Source: Verrucomicrobiota bacterium (lineage in GTDB: Bacteria > Verrucomicrobiota > Verrucomicrobiia > Verrucomicrobiales > Akkermansiaceae). Taken from it: 47,415 nucleotides of DNA. The notes below the pieces were generated by a model, which was not told the origin of the DNA, made no database searches, and worked only from the letters and a program-made list of their open reading frames with translations. Positions within the stretch are counted from its first letter, which is position 1. Each line of letters begins with the position of its first letter. The stretch spans positions 1 to 47,415 of the forward strand of contig JAGWXY010000010.1 in the NCBI GenBank assembly GCA_018969605.1, written 5' to 3'. This document shows, piece after piece, positions 9,547-17,669 of the stretch. Position numbers and translations under genes: made by a program.

Positions 9547-10464
9547 TCAAAGCCCGCGGTGGATCGAGGCAATTTTTTTTGCGGTCGCAATCGTGTTGTG
9601 ATGCAGGCGGGCAGTGAACTCCGGCTGACGGTTGCTGCCGCCGCCATAAAGCACGGCGACGGGTATGCGATTTTTGATGAACGCGCCAAGAAGCACCTCG
9701 TCGCGGTGACGAAGGTCTTCGGCCGAGAGATACATTTGGCCGTAGCGGTCGTCCTGGTGGTTGTCGGCACCGGAGATCCAGATCACGAGATCAGGCGAAA
9801 AGGCATCGAGCGCGCGGGCGAGGCTGCTGAAAAGTTGGTTTAGGTACATCGTGCCTTCGACATAGCGCACGGTTTCGACATCGAGCGTGCCGGCACTTTG
9901 TGGTTGGGCGGGAGTGTCGTGTCTCACATGGATCGAGTAGGTGAAAACGCGCGGATCACCGGCAAGCAGGGTGGCCGTGCCGCTGCCACGGTGGGCATCG
10001 GTATCGACCACCATGATGCGGATGTTTGGCTGGCGTGATTGCAGGTCGCGGATGGCGATGGCGACATCGTTGAACACCGATTGGTCGATACCGCGGTCAA
10101 GATAGGCATGATGCTTGCCGCCGGCGAGGCAGACGCCGATGCCTTCGGTCAGCGCGGCTTGGCAGGCGAGGCGAGTGGCTTCGACTTCACCGGCGCTGCG
10201 TGCAAAGAGCCCGGGCCCGGCGGGCAAGCCGAGCAGAATTTGCTCCTTTAGGCCAAGCTGTCCGTATTCGATGGCGCGGACATAGTCGGGCGAGTGGACG
10301 CGTTCGATCAAGCCGACATTGGCGCTGCCGACCTCGATGATTTCCTCAGGCGTCAGGATGCCGCCTTCGAGCAGCATGTCCTTTGAGGCCCGAAATTTTT
10401 CGGCAGGAAACGCATGTGCATCGGGAATCGCCCGTTCCAACTCCTGTGAGTAAAAGCATCTCAT
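9547..10464 (-). CDS. histone-deacetylase-fold (HDAC/AcuC-type) hydrolase
   Basis: This 305-residue zinc amidohydrolase belongs to the arginase/deacetylase superfamily, whose bacterial members deacetylate proteins, polyamines or acetoin-pathway enzymes. Active-site features are visible: the tandem-His motif GGKHHA (118-119), VFNDVAIA, the metal-binding VDTDAHRGSG (Asp154, Asp156, His158), and SGADNHQDD with the second metal Asp near 234. The N-terminus is short and shows no signal peptide, so it is cytosolic. It stands alone between the SNF2 gene (convergent) and the winged-helix gene. The substrate cannot be inferred. Confidence 0.9.
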   Translation of the reverse strand: MRCFYSQELERAIPDAHAFPAEKFRASKDMLLEGGILTPEEIIEVGSANVGLIERVHSPDYVRAIEYGQLGLKEQILLGLPAGPGLFARSAGEVEATRLACQAALTEGIGVCLAGGKHHAYLDRGIDQSVFNDVAIAIRDLQSRQPNIRIMVVDTDAHRGSGTATLLAGDPRVFTYSIHVRHDTPAQPQSAGTLDVETVRYVEGTMYLNQLFSSLARALDAFSPDLVIWISGADNHQDDRYGQMYLSAEDLRHRDEVLLGAFIKNRIPVAVLYGGGSNRQPEFTARLHHNTIATAKKIASIHRGL

Positions 10465-10592
10465 GAACCCCTGACAGCGAACCGCGAAAGCATGGGCGTG
10501 GAAAGCGCAAAGTCGGCGGTGGTGCAGCGAGGGGGTCTTTATAGTTGCCGTAATCGAGTGAGCTTGGTGGCCAGCGCTTCGACTGCGATACT

Positions 10593-10940
10593 TTATCGAA
10601 TCACTGGCTTGTCTTTCGCTCTCGGTTGTCGGCGTTGTGAAAACAGGGAGGCTTTTGCTTCAGAGCTAAGGCCCTGGTAAGCGACCTCGACCAAGTCACG
10701 AAGGCGTTTTGCGATGCGTGACTTCGGATTCCACATGTAGATCAAGGTTTGCCCTTGGCGCTTGCAAACGAAGGCCCCCGCCCGCTCGAAGCGATCCAGT
10801 TGACGCTGGACGGAATCCAGCGAAATGCCAAAGTCTCGGGAAGCTGCCCTGCCATAGGTTTCGCCATAATGAAAAAGATGAAGAAGAACCGCTTCCGCGG
10901 CCCTGCCTCCAAACAAATCCACCAATGTGGTCGAGAACAT
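10593..10940 (-). CDS. winged-helix DNA-binding protein, possible antitoxin/repressor of the adjacent nucleotidyltransferase
   Basis: This 115-residue protein has an N-terminal winged-helix pattern. Residues 8-55 read as helix-turn-helix (AAEAVLLHLF, a YGRAASRDFGIS turn, then SVQRQLDRFERAG), and a wing strand TLIYMWNP follows. The tail NPKSRIAKRLRDLVEVAY resembles the linker of bacterial wHTH-Mnt proteins, in which a minimal nucleotidyltransferase domain is fused C-terminally. Here a separate nucleotidyltransferase gene starts 50 bp away on the opposite strand. The last 20 residues are basic and probably disordered. Likely role: autoregulatory repressor acting at the palindrome in the shared promoter. 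The fold is probable; the pairing is inferred from context. Confidence 0.7.
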   Translation of the reverse strand: MFSTTLVDLFGGRAAEAVLLHLFHYGETYGRAASRDFGISLDSVQRQLDRFERAGAFVCKRQGQTLIYMWNPKSRIAKRLRDLVEVAYQGLSSEAKASLFSQRRQPRAKDKPVIR

Positions 10941-10990
10941 GACCTGATAATTGGGTCAATTGACCGATAATTCAAGTCATATTTCAGCCA
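10941..10990. promoter_or_regulatory. divergent promoter region with perfect 12-bp palindrome and flanking direct repeats
   Basis: The 50-bp spacer holds the perfect palindrome GGTCAATTGACC at 10954-10965. It is bracketed by two GATAATT direct repeats (10946-10952 and 10966-10972, 20 bp apart, about two helical turns). An outer GACC at 10941-10944 and GTCA at 10976-10979 extend the same half-site. This is the layout expected of an operator for a dimeric winged-helix protein controlling both genes. The binding claim is inference; the repeats are seen directly. Confidence 0.6.
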
Positions 10991-11545
10991 ATGAACGCAC
11001 CAGATTGGACACGCTGCACTGAGGAAGAACTTTGGCATTATGTGGGCTGGCATCTCGAAGGCGCGGGAATCGGTTCGGTGCTGGTGGGAGGGGCCGTGGT
11101 GGCTATCCATACCGAAGGGCTTTACCGATCAGGAGATCTGGACTTGGTTCCCGATCATTTTGACAGGAAGCAAATTGAAGGGGTGTTGCGAGGGCTTGGT
11201 TTTGAGCCGAGCAAGTCCCGGTATTATCGTCATCCTCAGTGCTCTCATCTCTTTCTTGAATTCCCGAGGGGCCCTGTGGAGATCGGCGAGGAATTTCCAG
11301 TCGTTCCTGATGAAATAGAAGTCATGGGCCGGAGGCTTCGGTTGCTTTCTCCCACCGACAGCGTGAAGGATCGGCTCGCTGGCTATATTCATTGGAATTC
11401 GCGCGCCAATTTTGAACAGGCTGTGCTGATTTGCAGAAGGCAGTCCGTGCGGGTTGATATGGAGCAGGTTCGCCGCTGGTGTGAGCGGGAGGGAGGTCTG
11501 GAGGCATTCGAAGAGTTGGTCCGCAATTTGGATCAACAAAGCTGA
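10991..11545 (+). CDS. minimal nucleotidyltransferase-fold protein (MNT/AbiEii-like)
   Basis: This 184-residue protein carries the nucleotidyltransferase signature: GSVLVGGAVVAIH, then about ten residues later YRSGDLDLVPD, which supplies the GG and the D-x-D metal ligands. A later strand ending VEIGEEF could supply the third acidic residue. The C-terminal half (LLSPTDSVKDRLAGYIHW) is typical of AbiEii/MNT-type proteins that modify tRNA or a toxin partner. It is divergent from the winged-helix gene across the 50-bp operator region. Together they may form a toxin-antitoxin-like or stress module. No HEPN partner is present. Confidence 0.72.
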   Translation: MNAPDWTRCTEEELWHYVGWHLEGAGIGSVLVGGAVVAIHTEGLYRSGDLDLVPDHFDRKQIEGVLRGLGFEPSKSRYYRHPQCSHLFLEFPRGPVEIGEEFPVVPDEIEVMGRRLRLLSPTDSVKDRLAGYIHWNSRANFEQAVLICRRQSVRVDMEQVRRWCEREGGLEAFEELVRNLDQQS

Positions 11546-11627
11546 TTGAGTTTAGGGCATCTCGCCTGCTCAAAGAGCTCCCTTCTTTGGGCTTTTCGCG
11601 GCTTGGGGAGGGGTGTAATTTTGCGGC

Positions 11628-11990
11628 GTGTTGCAAATTGTGTTCAACGAGATCAGCGCGGCCGAGCTGTCGAGTCTTGGGACGCTCGAGCAATTGGAGC
11701 TTTTAGATGAGTTCAAGGTGAGTCGGCAGGACCTCGAGCAGCTCGATGGTGAGCGATTTGGCAGGATCGAGCGTGATGGCCGTGTGCTTTATCGATATCG
11801 TGCGAAAGATTATCGAATTTATTTCGAGATTAAGGACTCTGCGGTTGTTGTTCACCGCGTGCTGCACAAGGGTACCTTTTCGGACTTTTTGTTCCGCTCG
11901 AAAATGCCGCTTGGCGAGGATGAGGCGCTGGCCGGATCGAAACATTTTTGGAAACTCATCGATGAGGGTCGCAATGCAAGGCGACTGTAA
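11628..11990 (+). CDS. RelE/ParE-fold-like small protein, apparently without an antitoxin
   Basis: This 120-residue protein starts at GTG 11628. Its central part (FGRIERDGRVLYRYRAKDY, then RIYFEIKDSAVVVHRVLHKG) follows the beta-strand pattern of RelE/ParE toxins: a basic strand, the YR-x-YFEI strand, and a VVVHRVLHKG strand ending in a basic residue. The N-terminal about 35 residues (leucine-rich, acidic) could be a helical extension. The C-terminus contains a KMPLGEDEAL segment not typical of RelE. No small antitoxin gene is adjacent on either side: the nucleotidyltransferase ends 82 nt upstream and the TPR gene starts 51 nt downstream. Fold by pattern only; activity not established. Confidence 0.6.
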   Translation: MLQIVFNEISAAELSSLGTLEQLELLDEFKVSRQDLEQLDGERFGRIERDGRVLYRYRAKDYRIYFEIKDSAVVVHRVLHKGTFSDFLFRSKMPLGEDEALAGSKHFWKLIDEGRNARRL

Positions 11991-12041
11991 GCCACTGAAG
12001 AATTAGCTTCCAATCCGGGAGTCGGGTGTGCATGTTTGGAT

Positions 12042-12812
12042 ATGACTCGAGCGATATTCTACATCATGTTGTTACTTCTAACCGGCGCGAGCTGGTTTTG
12101 GTATATCAACACGGGCAATCAAATTGCCGAAAAGTCCGCATTGGTGGAGAAGATCGCGGAGGCCGGTGATCCCGATGGGAAGCAGGCGGCACTCCAAAGC
12201 GAAATTACAGGTTTGGAGGGTCAGCGGACATTCAATGGGATATTGCTTACATTTCTGAGCGCGGGCCTGGTTGGGATTTTGTTTGTCGTGCATATTCTTC
12301 CCGCAATCGCACATGTTTTCACCCGCTCGGTTTATGACAGTGGAGAGAAGGTGGAGCAGGACGTTATGCACCATGCAAGGTCGCTGCTTGCGCAAGGAGA
12401 ATATGAGGCGGCGATCGAAGAGTTTCGAAATGCCATCGTGGCTGAGCCGGGCAATAGGATGCCCTGGGTCGAAATTGCCAAGATCCAAAGAGAACACCTG
12501 CACGATCCGCAGGCGGCGATTGAGACGATAAGGGCTGCGATCGAAACCGTGGCATGGCAGGTCAATGATGCAGCGTTCTTCATGTTTCGTCTGGCCGAAC
12601 TTTATGATGAAATCAACGGCGACCGCGCTACGGCCGCGGCGATCATGCAACAGGTGATCGATCTTTATCCTGGCACGCGTCATTCGGCGAATGCGAATCA
12701 CAAATTGGTGGAGTGGAGCAAGATGGGAGAGTCCGCCGGAGTTTCAGGCGAGCGGGCAAGCTATCGGGAGCGGGCAAATTTGGTGGACGATTCCGGTGGT
12801 GGTGCCGCATGA
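12042..12812 (+). CDS. membrane-anchored TPR-like protein
   Basis: This 256-residue protein begins with a transmembrane segment (about 5-23). A short acidic loop and a second membrane segment (about 70-92) follow. The cytosolic or periplasmic part has two or three TPR-like helix pairs (SLLAQGEYEAAIEEFRNAIV; DPQAAIETIRAAIETV; a DLYPGTRHS end). The tail is charged and low in complexity. ATG 12042 is chosen over TTG 12036 because the hydrophobic segment starts at once. comEC follows 21 nt downstream, so the two are likely co-transcribed. Such proteins scaffold complexes; the partner is unknown. Confidence 0.75.
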   Translation: MTRAIFYIMLLLLTGASWFWYINTGNQIAEKSALVEKIAEAGDPDGKQAALQSEITGLEGQRTFNGILLTFLSAGLVGILFVVHILPAIAHVFTRSVYDSGEKVEQDVMHHARSLLAQGEYEAAIEEFRNAIVAEPGNRMPWVEIAKIQREHLHDPQAAIETIRAAIETVAWQVNDAAFFMFRLAELYDEINGDRATAAAIMQQVIDLYPGTRHSANANHKLVEWSKMGESAGVSGERASYRERANLVDDSGGGAA

Positions 12813-12833
12813 ACCTCCACGAGTTTGCCTCTC

Positions 12834-15095
12834 ATGCGCTTGATGTTATACGGCATGCGCGCATGGTTGGGTGATCGCATCGGGCGCAGACCTTTGTTTG
12901 CTGCGGCCTTGGTGGCGATGGCTGGCGTGCTTGCAGTCGAGGGCGGGCTATGGGTTTTGGCCGCAGTGGTGATGGGTGCGGGGTTATTTGGCGGATGGTC
13001 CGGTACATGGCGGCGCGGGTTGGCATGGTTTTTGTGTGCGGCGATCGCGGCCAGTGTGTTGGGGTGGAGGCTGAATCGTCAGCGACAATTCGAGCGCCTG
13101 ATGTCGAATGCGGGTGCTGCGGTTTTGAGTGTGCGCTTGTTGGAGGACAGTGATGGTGCTGAGAGGTTTTGGTGGGCGAAGGCGAGGGTTCTTGAGGGGC
13201 CGTATGAAGGCGCGAAGGTCCTGTGGCAGGGCAGGGGAGAGCTGCGCGTGGCGGGGTCGATGTTGAAAGCGGCAGGAAATTTCCAAGCACTGCCGGAGCC
13301 GAGAAATCCCGGTGAATTTGATCGCGCCAAGTGGTTGAGAAATCAGGATGTCGCTTCGGTCTTTCAGGCGTCTGGCATGCTGGATGACGCATCGACGCCT
13401 TGGCATGCCGCGTGGGGTGCGCGGATTCGCCATGCGTTTCGTGAAGGTGTGACGGCCGGGCTCGACGAGGACTCGCGTGAGGCGATGGTGATTCGTGCGG
13501 TGGTGATTGGTGAGACGCCGCGTGATGCGGATTCGTTGGTGGCGGCATTTCGCGAGAGTGGCACGCTGCATGTGTTTTCGGTGAGCGGCCTGCATGTCGC
13601 GATGGTGGGAAGCATCGGCTGGTTTGTGTTGGGGCGACTTGGTGTTTCGCGGCGTCGCGCGGTGCTGGTGTTGTTGCCGCTGATTTTTGGTTACTCATGG
13701 ATCACCGGCAACAGCGCGCCAGCCTTGCGTTCGGCGTGGATGGCGGCGGTGTTTCTTGGGGCCTTTACCTTTCGCCGCAAGCCCGACCTCCTCAATGCGT
13801 TGGGTGCGGTGTTGCTTGTGGGTTTGTTGTGGGACGGGCGCATGTTGTACCAAGCCGGCGTTCAATTGTCGTATGGCGTGGTCGCGGCGATTGCGGTGGG
13901 GACTTCGTGGTTTGCTCGATCGTTGCGTTGGTTGTCCGCTCCCGATTTGTATCTGCCGCTTGATCAAATGGGCCGCGCGCGCCGCTGGTTTTTGTCGCTG
14001 CGCCAGGCCACCGCGCAATCGCTTGCCGTCTCGACAGCGGCTGCGATTGGCTCGGCTCCATTGACGCTGTTTCATTTCGGCATGGCTACGCCGGTCTCGT
14101 TGCTTGCGGGTTTGGTGCTGGTGCCTTTGGTCTTCGTGTTGCTTTGCGTCTCTTTGCTGGCCATGGCCATTTCACCGATTGCGGGGCCCGTTGCGCGCGG
14201 GTTGAATCAGGTCAACGCCCTTGTCGCGAGGGCATCGATTGAGTCTGCCGAATTTTTTGCGGCGATTCCGGGAGGTCATTTGGAACTTCGAAAAAACATG
14301 CGGCCCGGGCTATTGATTTACGATCTCGAGCGTGGCGCCGCTAGCGCGTGTTTTTATGGCAAATCCGGTGAGGCGGTGTTGCTTGATTGTGGAGATCGAA
14401 ACGGATTTCGCCACACCGTGATGCCATCCCTGCGGCAGCTTGGAATGCGACCGAATGCGGTGGTGCTGACCCATCCCGATGGCCATCATCTTGGCGGAGG
14501 AGCGGCCGTGTGGGAGGCTTTTCCAATTCGTGAAGCGGTGATGCCGGTGAAGCTTTCGCGTAGCAGTGCCTATCGTTCATGGATGGCCAACCCCTCGGGG
14601 ATGAACATGCGCTTGGCCGATGAAGTGCGACCTATGAGTTTGCCGGATGGCGCGCGGCTTGAGGTGGTGCATGCGCCGGATCCGCTGGCGCAAAATGCGC
14701 GGGCGGATGACCGAGTGGCGCTGTATCGATTGCACTGGCGCGGGTGGAAAATCCTATTCACCAGCGATGCCGGCACCTCGACGGAAAACCAAGTGCTTGA
14801 ATCAGGCGCCGATGTCGCGGCGGATGTGATCGTTGCCGGCTGTCATCGCAATGACCTCTCGCTTGGCGATGCTTTCCTGCATGCAGTTGCGCCGCAGGTC
14901 ATCGTTTTTTCCAATTCGGCTTTTCCGCCCGAGGAACATCGCTCTTACGAAACAGTCGGCTATTGGAAATCGCGCGGGATTGAGGTCATCGACCAATGCC
15001 TTGTCGGCGGGGTGACGATCACGGTCGACGATCACGGCGATTTGCGTCTCGCGGGATTTTTGCGGGACGAACCGTTCGTGTTGAAGCGGCGTTGA
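12834..15095 (+). CDS. comEC: ComEC/Rec2-family DNA-uptake channel protein
   Basis: This inner-membrane protein of about 753 residues belongs to the family that carries single-stranded DNA into the cytosol during natural transformation. The N-terminus has several membrane helices and a DUF4131-like soluble region. The central competence domain begins with ETPRDADSLVAAFRESGTLH and VSGLHVAMVG, and is followed by many hydrophobic segments. The C-terminal metallo-beta-lactamase-like domain keeps LTHPDGHHLGG, FTSDAG and a GCHRND motif. The start could be ATG 12834, 12843 or 12855; TTG 12825 also fits. Its stop is 25 nt from the convergent trmB stop. Other competence genes are not in the window, so competence is only suggested. 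Confidence 0.88.
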   Translation: MRLMLYGMRAWLGDRIGRRPLFAAALVAMAGVLAVEGGLWVLAAVVMGAGLFGGWSGTWRRGLAWFLCAAIAASVLGWRLNRQRQFERLMSNAGAAVLSVRLLEDSDGAERFWWAKARVLEGPYEGAKVLWQGRGELRVAGSMLKAAGNFQALPEPRNPGEFDRAKWLRNQDVASVFQASGMLDDASTPWHAAWGARIRHAFREGVTAGLDEDSREAMVIRAVVIGETPRDADSLVAAFRESGTLHVFSVSGLHVAMVGSIGWFVLGRLGVSRRRAVLVLLPLIFGYSWITGNSAPALRSAWMAAVFLGAFTFRRKPDLLNALGAVLLVGLLWDGRMLYQAGVQLSYGVVAAIAVGTSWFARSLRWLSAPDLYLPLDQMGRARRWFLSLRQATAQSLAVSTAAAIGSAPLTLFHFGMATPVSLLAGLVLVPLVFVLLCVSLLAMAISPIAGPVARGLNQVNALVARASIESAEFFAAIPGGHLELRKNMRPGLLIYDLERGAASACFYGKSGEAVLLDCGDRNGFRHTVMPSLRQLGMRPNAVVLTHPDGHHLGGGAAVWEAFPIREAVMPVKLSRSSAYRSWMANPSGMNMRLADEVRPMSLPDGARLEVVHAPDPLAQNARADDRVALYRLHWRGWKILFTSDAGTSTENQVLESGADVAADVIVAGCHRNDLSLGDAFLHAVAPQVIVFSNSAFPPEEHRSYETVGYWKSRGIEVIDQCLVGGVTITVDDHGDLRLAGFLRDEPFVLKRR

Positions 15096-15120
15096 TTTCT
15101 CAGAAACGATTATACGCAGT

Positions 15121-15747
15121 TCAATTGACCGGTTTGCGGCAGCGCAAGCGCCACATTGCTTTGCCTTCGCTTTCCCAGAGTTTTTGGAAATCGGTCTTCG
15201 GATAGAAGAACGAATCCTCCTGCCACTCGAGGCGTTCGAAGCCGCCGAATGACGCCACTTTTTCTTCCGCCCATTGGAAGTATTCTTCGTGATCGGTCAT
15301 GAAGAGAAACTCTCCGCCGGGCTGGAGCGCGTTGCGAACCGCATGCAAAAAATCTTCATTCACGAGTCGCCGGCGATGGTGTCGGAGTTTCGGCCACGGG
15401 TCGGGGCAAAGCAGGTGGAGGCGTGAGACGGAATTTTGCGGCAACAGCCACTCGACGACATAGCGGCTCTCGAGTCGCAGCACTCGTGCGTTGTCGAGGC
15501 CGGCGCGCGAAATTTTTTTGCAGACCTTGCGGACGCGGCCGAGCAGGCGTTCGACACCGAGAAAGTCGCGGTCGTGATGATGGCGAGCCATTTCCATCAA
15601 GAAGGACCCATCGCCGCAGCCGAGATCAATTTCGAGCGGCCTGCCATCGCGAAGGATTTCTGCCGGGGCGATTTTGCGAAAGTAATGTTCCGGCACAAAT
15701 TCGCCGGCCATCGCAGCCCGCGGCAATTGGTTCAGCACCTGCTCCAT
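15121..15747 (-). CDS. trmB: tRNA (guanine-N7-)-methyltransferase
   Basis: It forms m7G46 in the tRNA variable loop. The SAM-binding motif is LEIDLGCGDGSFL (about 38-50). The family signature CPDPWPKLRHHRRRL (about 114-128) and the C-terminal TDFQ (usually TDFE) follow. Length is 208 residues, normal for TrmB. It lies 45 nt downstream of the nucleotidyltransferase on the same strand, so both probably form one transcript. The family commonly has Phe before the PDPWPK motif; here it is Cys. Confidence 0.95.
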   Translation of the reverse strand: MEQVLNQLPRAAMAGEFVPEHYFRKIAPAEILRDGRPLEIDLGCGDGSFLMEMARHHHDRDFLGVERLLGRVRKVCKKISRAGLDNARVLRLESRYVVEWLLPQNSVSRLHLLCPDPWPKLRHHRRRLVNEDFLHAVRNALQPGGEFLFMTDHEEYFQWAEEKVASFGGFERLEWQEDSFFYPKTDFQKLWESEGKAMWRLRCRKPVN

Positions 15748-15792
15748 GGTCGTGATTTTTTATTCGTATCGGGCTTGTTCGCAAGCGTGCCT

Positions 15793-16689
15793 TCAAAGAT
15801 CGGCATCGGAATGAACGCCGGCGACCGGATCGGTCGAGCACACGATGCAGCGCGTGAGGTTCGCGCCGCGCGCAATTTTCGCGTTCGGCCAAACGACCGA
15901 GTCGCGGATCACCGCACCGGATTCTACCATCGCGCCGGGACTAATCACCGAGTCGATGATGATGGCACCGGGTTCGATCCGCGCATCGCGGTGCACTCGC
16001 GGGGCGAGCTCAAGCTCGCGGTGGGCGCTGAGGTACGAAGCGCGATCGCCGAGATCGAGCCATACGCCTTCGTCGAGTGTGATCGCGCCGAGTTGGTTTT
16101 GTTTGGCGAGTTCGAGGAAGAATGGGATCACCGAAATTTTTTCATTCGCTGGGATTTGGCGGATGAATTCCGGGTTCACGCAATAGATGCCGCTGAAGAC
16201 ATGCGTGCCTGCGGCGCGTACGAGTTTTTCGCGGATGTCGATGACTCGGCTGCCTGTGGCGTCGAGTGCGATGTGAGTGGCGCTGCCTTGCGAGCGCAGC
16301 GCGAGCGTCACGGGCAGGCCGGAGGTTTTGTGGGCGGCGACCAGCGCATCGAGCGGCATGGTCGAAAAGATGTCGCCATTGTGGACGAGCAGCGGTGAAT
16401 CGCCGACCCATTCGCTGATGTTGCGAAGTCCGCCGCCGGTTTCCAGCAGGATGGGTTCGTGGAAAAATGTGATCTCGTTGCCCTCGGACTGTGTGGCGAA
16501 ATCATCCCATGCCCCGGGCAGGTGATGGGTGTTGATGGCGAATCGCCGAATGCCGAGTTTGGCGCAGGCCTTGATCGTCCATGCCGCGATGGGTTGGTGA
16601 AACAACGGGACCAGCGGCTTTGGCAGGCGATCGGTGAGCGGTCGCAAGCGAGTGCCCAGGCCGGCGCCGAGGATGAATGCCTGATGCAT
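15793..16689 (-). CDS. sugar-1-phosphate nucleotidyltransferase with left-handed beta-helix tail
   Basis: This 298-residue enzyme of the NTP-transferase family joins NTP and a sugar-1-phosphate. The N-terminal signature is FILGAGLGTRLRPLTDRLPK. VHNGDI supplies the metal Asp, and GGGLRN contacts the nucleotide. From about residue 225 the sequence shows hexapeptide repeats (ARIEPGAIIIDSVISPGAMV) of a left-handed beta helix. It resembles mannose-1-phosphate guanylyltransferase or MurNAc-1-phosphate uridylyltransferase; the sugar cannot be decided. A longer reading frame opens at 16827, but only from ATG 16689 does the protein begin with the conserved motif. It is divergent from mutM across 97 bp. 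Confidence 0.9.
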   Translation of the reverse strand: MHQAFILGAGLGTRLRPLTDRLPKPLVPLFHQPIAAWTIKACAKLGIRRFAINTHHLPGAWDDFATQSEGNEITFFHEPILLETGGGLRNISEWVGDSPLLVHNGDIFSTMPLDALVAAHKTSGLPVTLALRSQGSATHIALDATGSRVIDIREKLVRAAGTHVFSGIYCVNPEFIRQIPANEKISVIPFFLELAKQNQLGAITLDEGVWLDLGDRASYLSAHRELELAPRVHRDARIEPGAIIIDSVISPGAMVESGAVIRDSVVWPNAKIARGANLTRCIVCSTDPVAGVHSDADL

Positions 16690-16786
16690 GAAATGGCTAT
16701 GCCGCCGATGTTTCCCGCTGGCAAGTACCGATCTTGATTCGGCCTCGGTGCCGCGTAGCATGTACGAAGCCCCAGCGCCCACTGAT

Positions 16787-17602
16787 ATGCCCGAACTCCC
16801 CGAAGTTGAGACCACCCGTAGGAGCATCGAGCCGCATGTGCTAGGCGTGTGCGTGAAGGAAGTGATCGTGCGACGGCGCGACCTGCGTCAGCCGGTTTCC
16901 AAATCGATTGCCGAGATCGAAGGAAAGAAAATTTCCGCCGTGCGTCGGAGGTCGAAGTACTTGCTGCTTGAGATCGAAGGTGCGGGCACCTTGCTCATTC
17001 ACCTCGGCATGTCTGGCAGCTTGCGTGTGATTTCGCCGGCGGATGCGTGGAAGACGCATGATCATGTTGGCATCACGCTGGCGAATGGCAAACAGCTGCG
17101 CTTTCATGATCCGCGCCGTTTCGGGTTGGTGCTCTTGTTGCGCGGGGACCCGATGGCGCATGCCTTGTTGAAGCATCTCGGCCCAGAGCCCTTGGAAGCC
17201 GCTTTCACCGCAAAGCACCTGCAGGACGCCTGCGCGAAACGCTCGGCATCAATCAAGCTCGTGATCATGGATGCAAAAGTGGTTGTCGGTGTCGGCAACA
17301 TCTATGCGTCGGAGGCATTGTTTCGCGCTGGCATTTCGCCGCGCACCAAGGCCAACTGCGTTTCAAAACCGCGCCTTGCCAAACTCGTGCAGGCGATTCG
17401 CGATGTGCTGGGCGATGCGATCGCCGAAGGTGGCACCACTTTGCGCGACTTCCTAAATTCCGATGGCGAGCCCGGATACTTTCGCCAAAAACTTTTTGTG
17501 TACGAACGCAAAGGCGAGCCATGCCGTGTTTGTGGCACGCCGATCCGGCATGCGGTGATGGGTCAGCGCTCGACTTATTGGTGCCCGAAGTGCCAAAAAT
17601 GA
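16787..17602 (+). CDS. mutM: formamidopyrimidine-DNA glycosylase
   Basis: This base-excision repair enzyme removes 8-oxoguanine and formamidopyrimidines and nicks the strand by beta/delta elimination. The start at ATG 16787 gives the obligatory PELPEVET N-terminus, with Pro2 as nucleophile and Glu3 as catalytic residue. SKYLLLE holds the conserved Lys near 57. GVGNIYASEALFRAGI is the helix-two-turn-helix. The C-terminal zinc finger is C-x2-C ... C-x2-C (CRVCGTP ... WCPKCQK). Length is 271 residues, as expected. Confidence 0.97.
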   Translation: MPELPEVETTRRSIEPHVLGVCVKEVIVRRRDLRQPVSKSIAEIEGKKISAVRRRSKYLLLEIEGAGTLLIHLGMSGSLRVISPADAWKTHDHVGITLANGKQLRFHDPRRFGLVLLLRGDPMAHALLKHLGPEPLEAAFTAKHLQDACAKRSASIKLVIMDAKVVVGVGNIYASEALFRAGISPRTKANCVSKPRLAKLVQAIRDVLGDAIAEGGTTLRDFLNSDGEPGYFRQKLFVYERKGEPCRVCGTPIRHAVMGQRSTYWCPKCQK

Positions 17603-17669
17603 GTGGGGGTCGTCATACCAAAATCATGCTGTTTACTTTTAGGTTTTCCTACCAATGTTTTTGGGTTCC

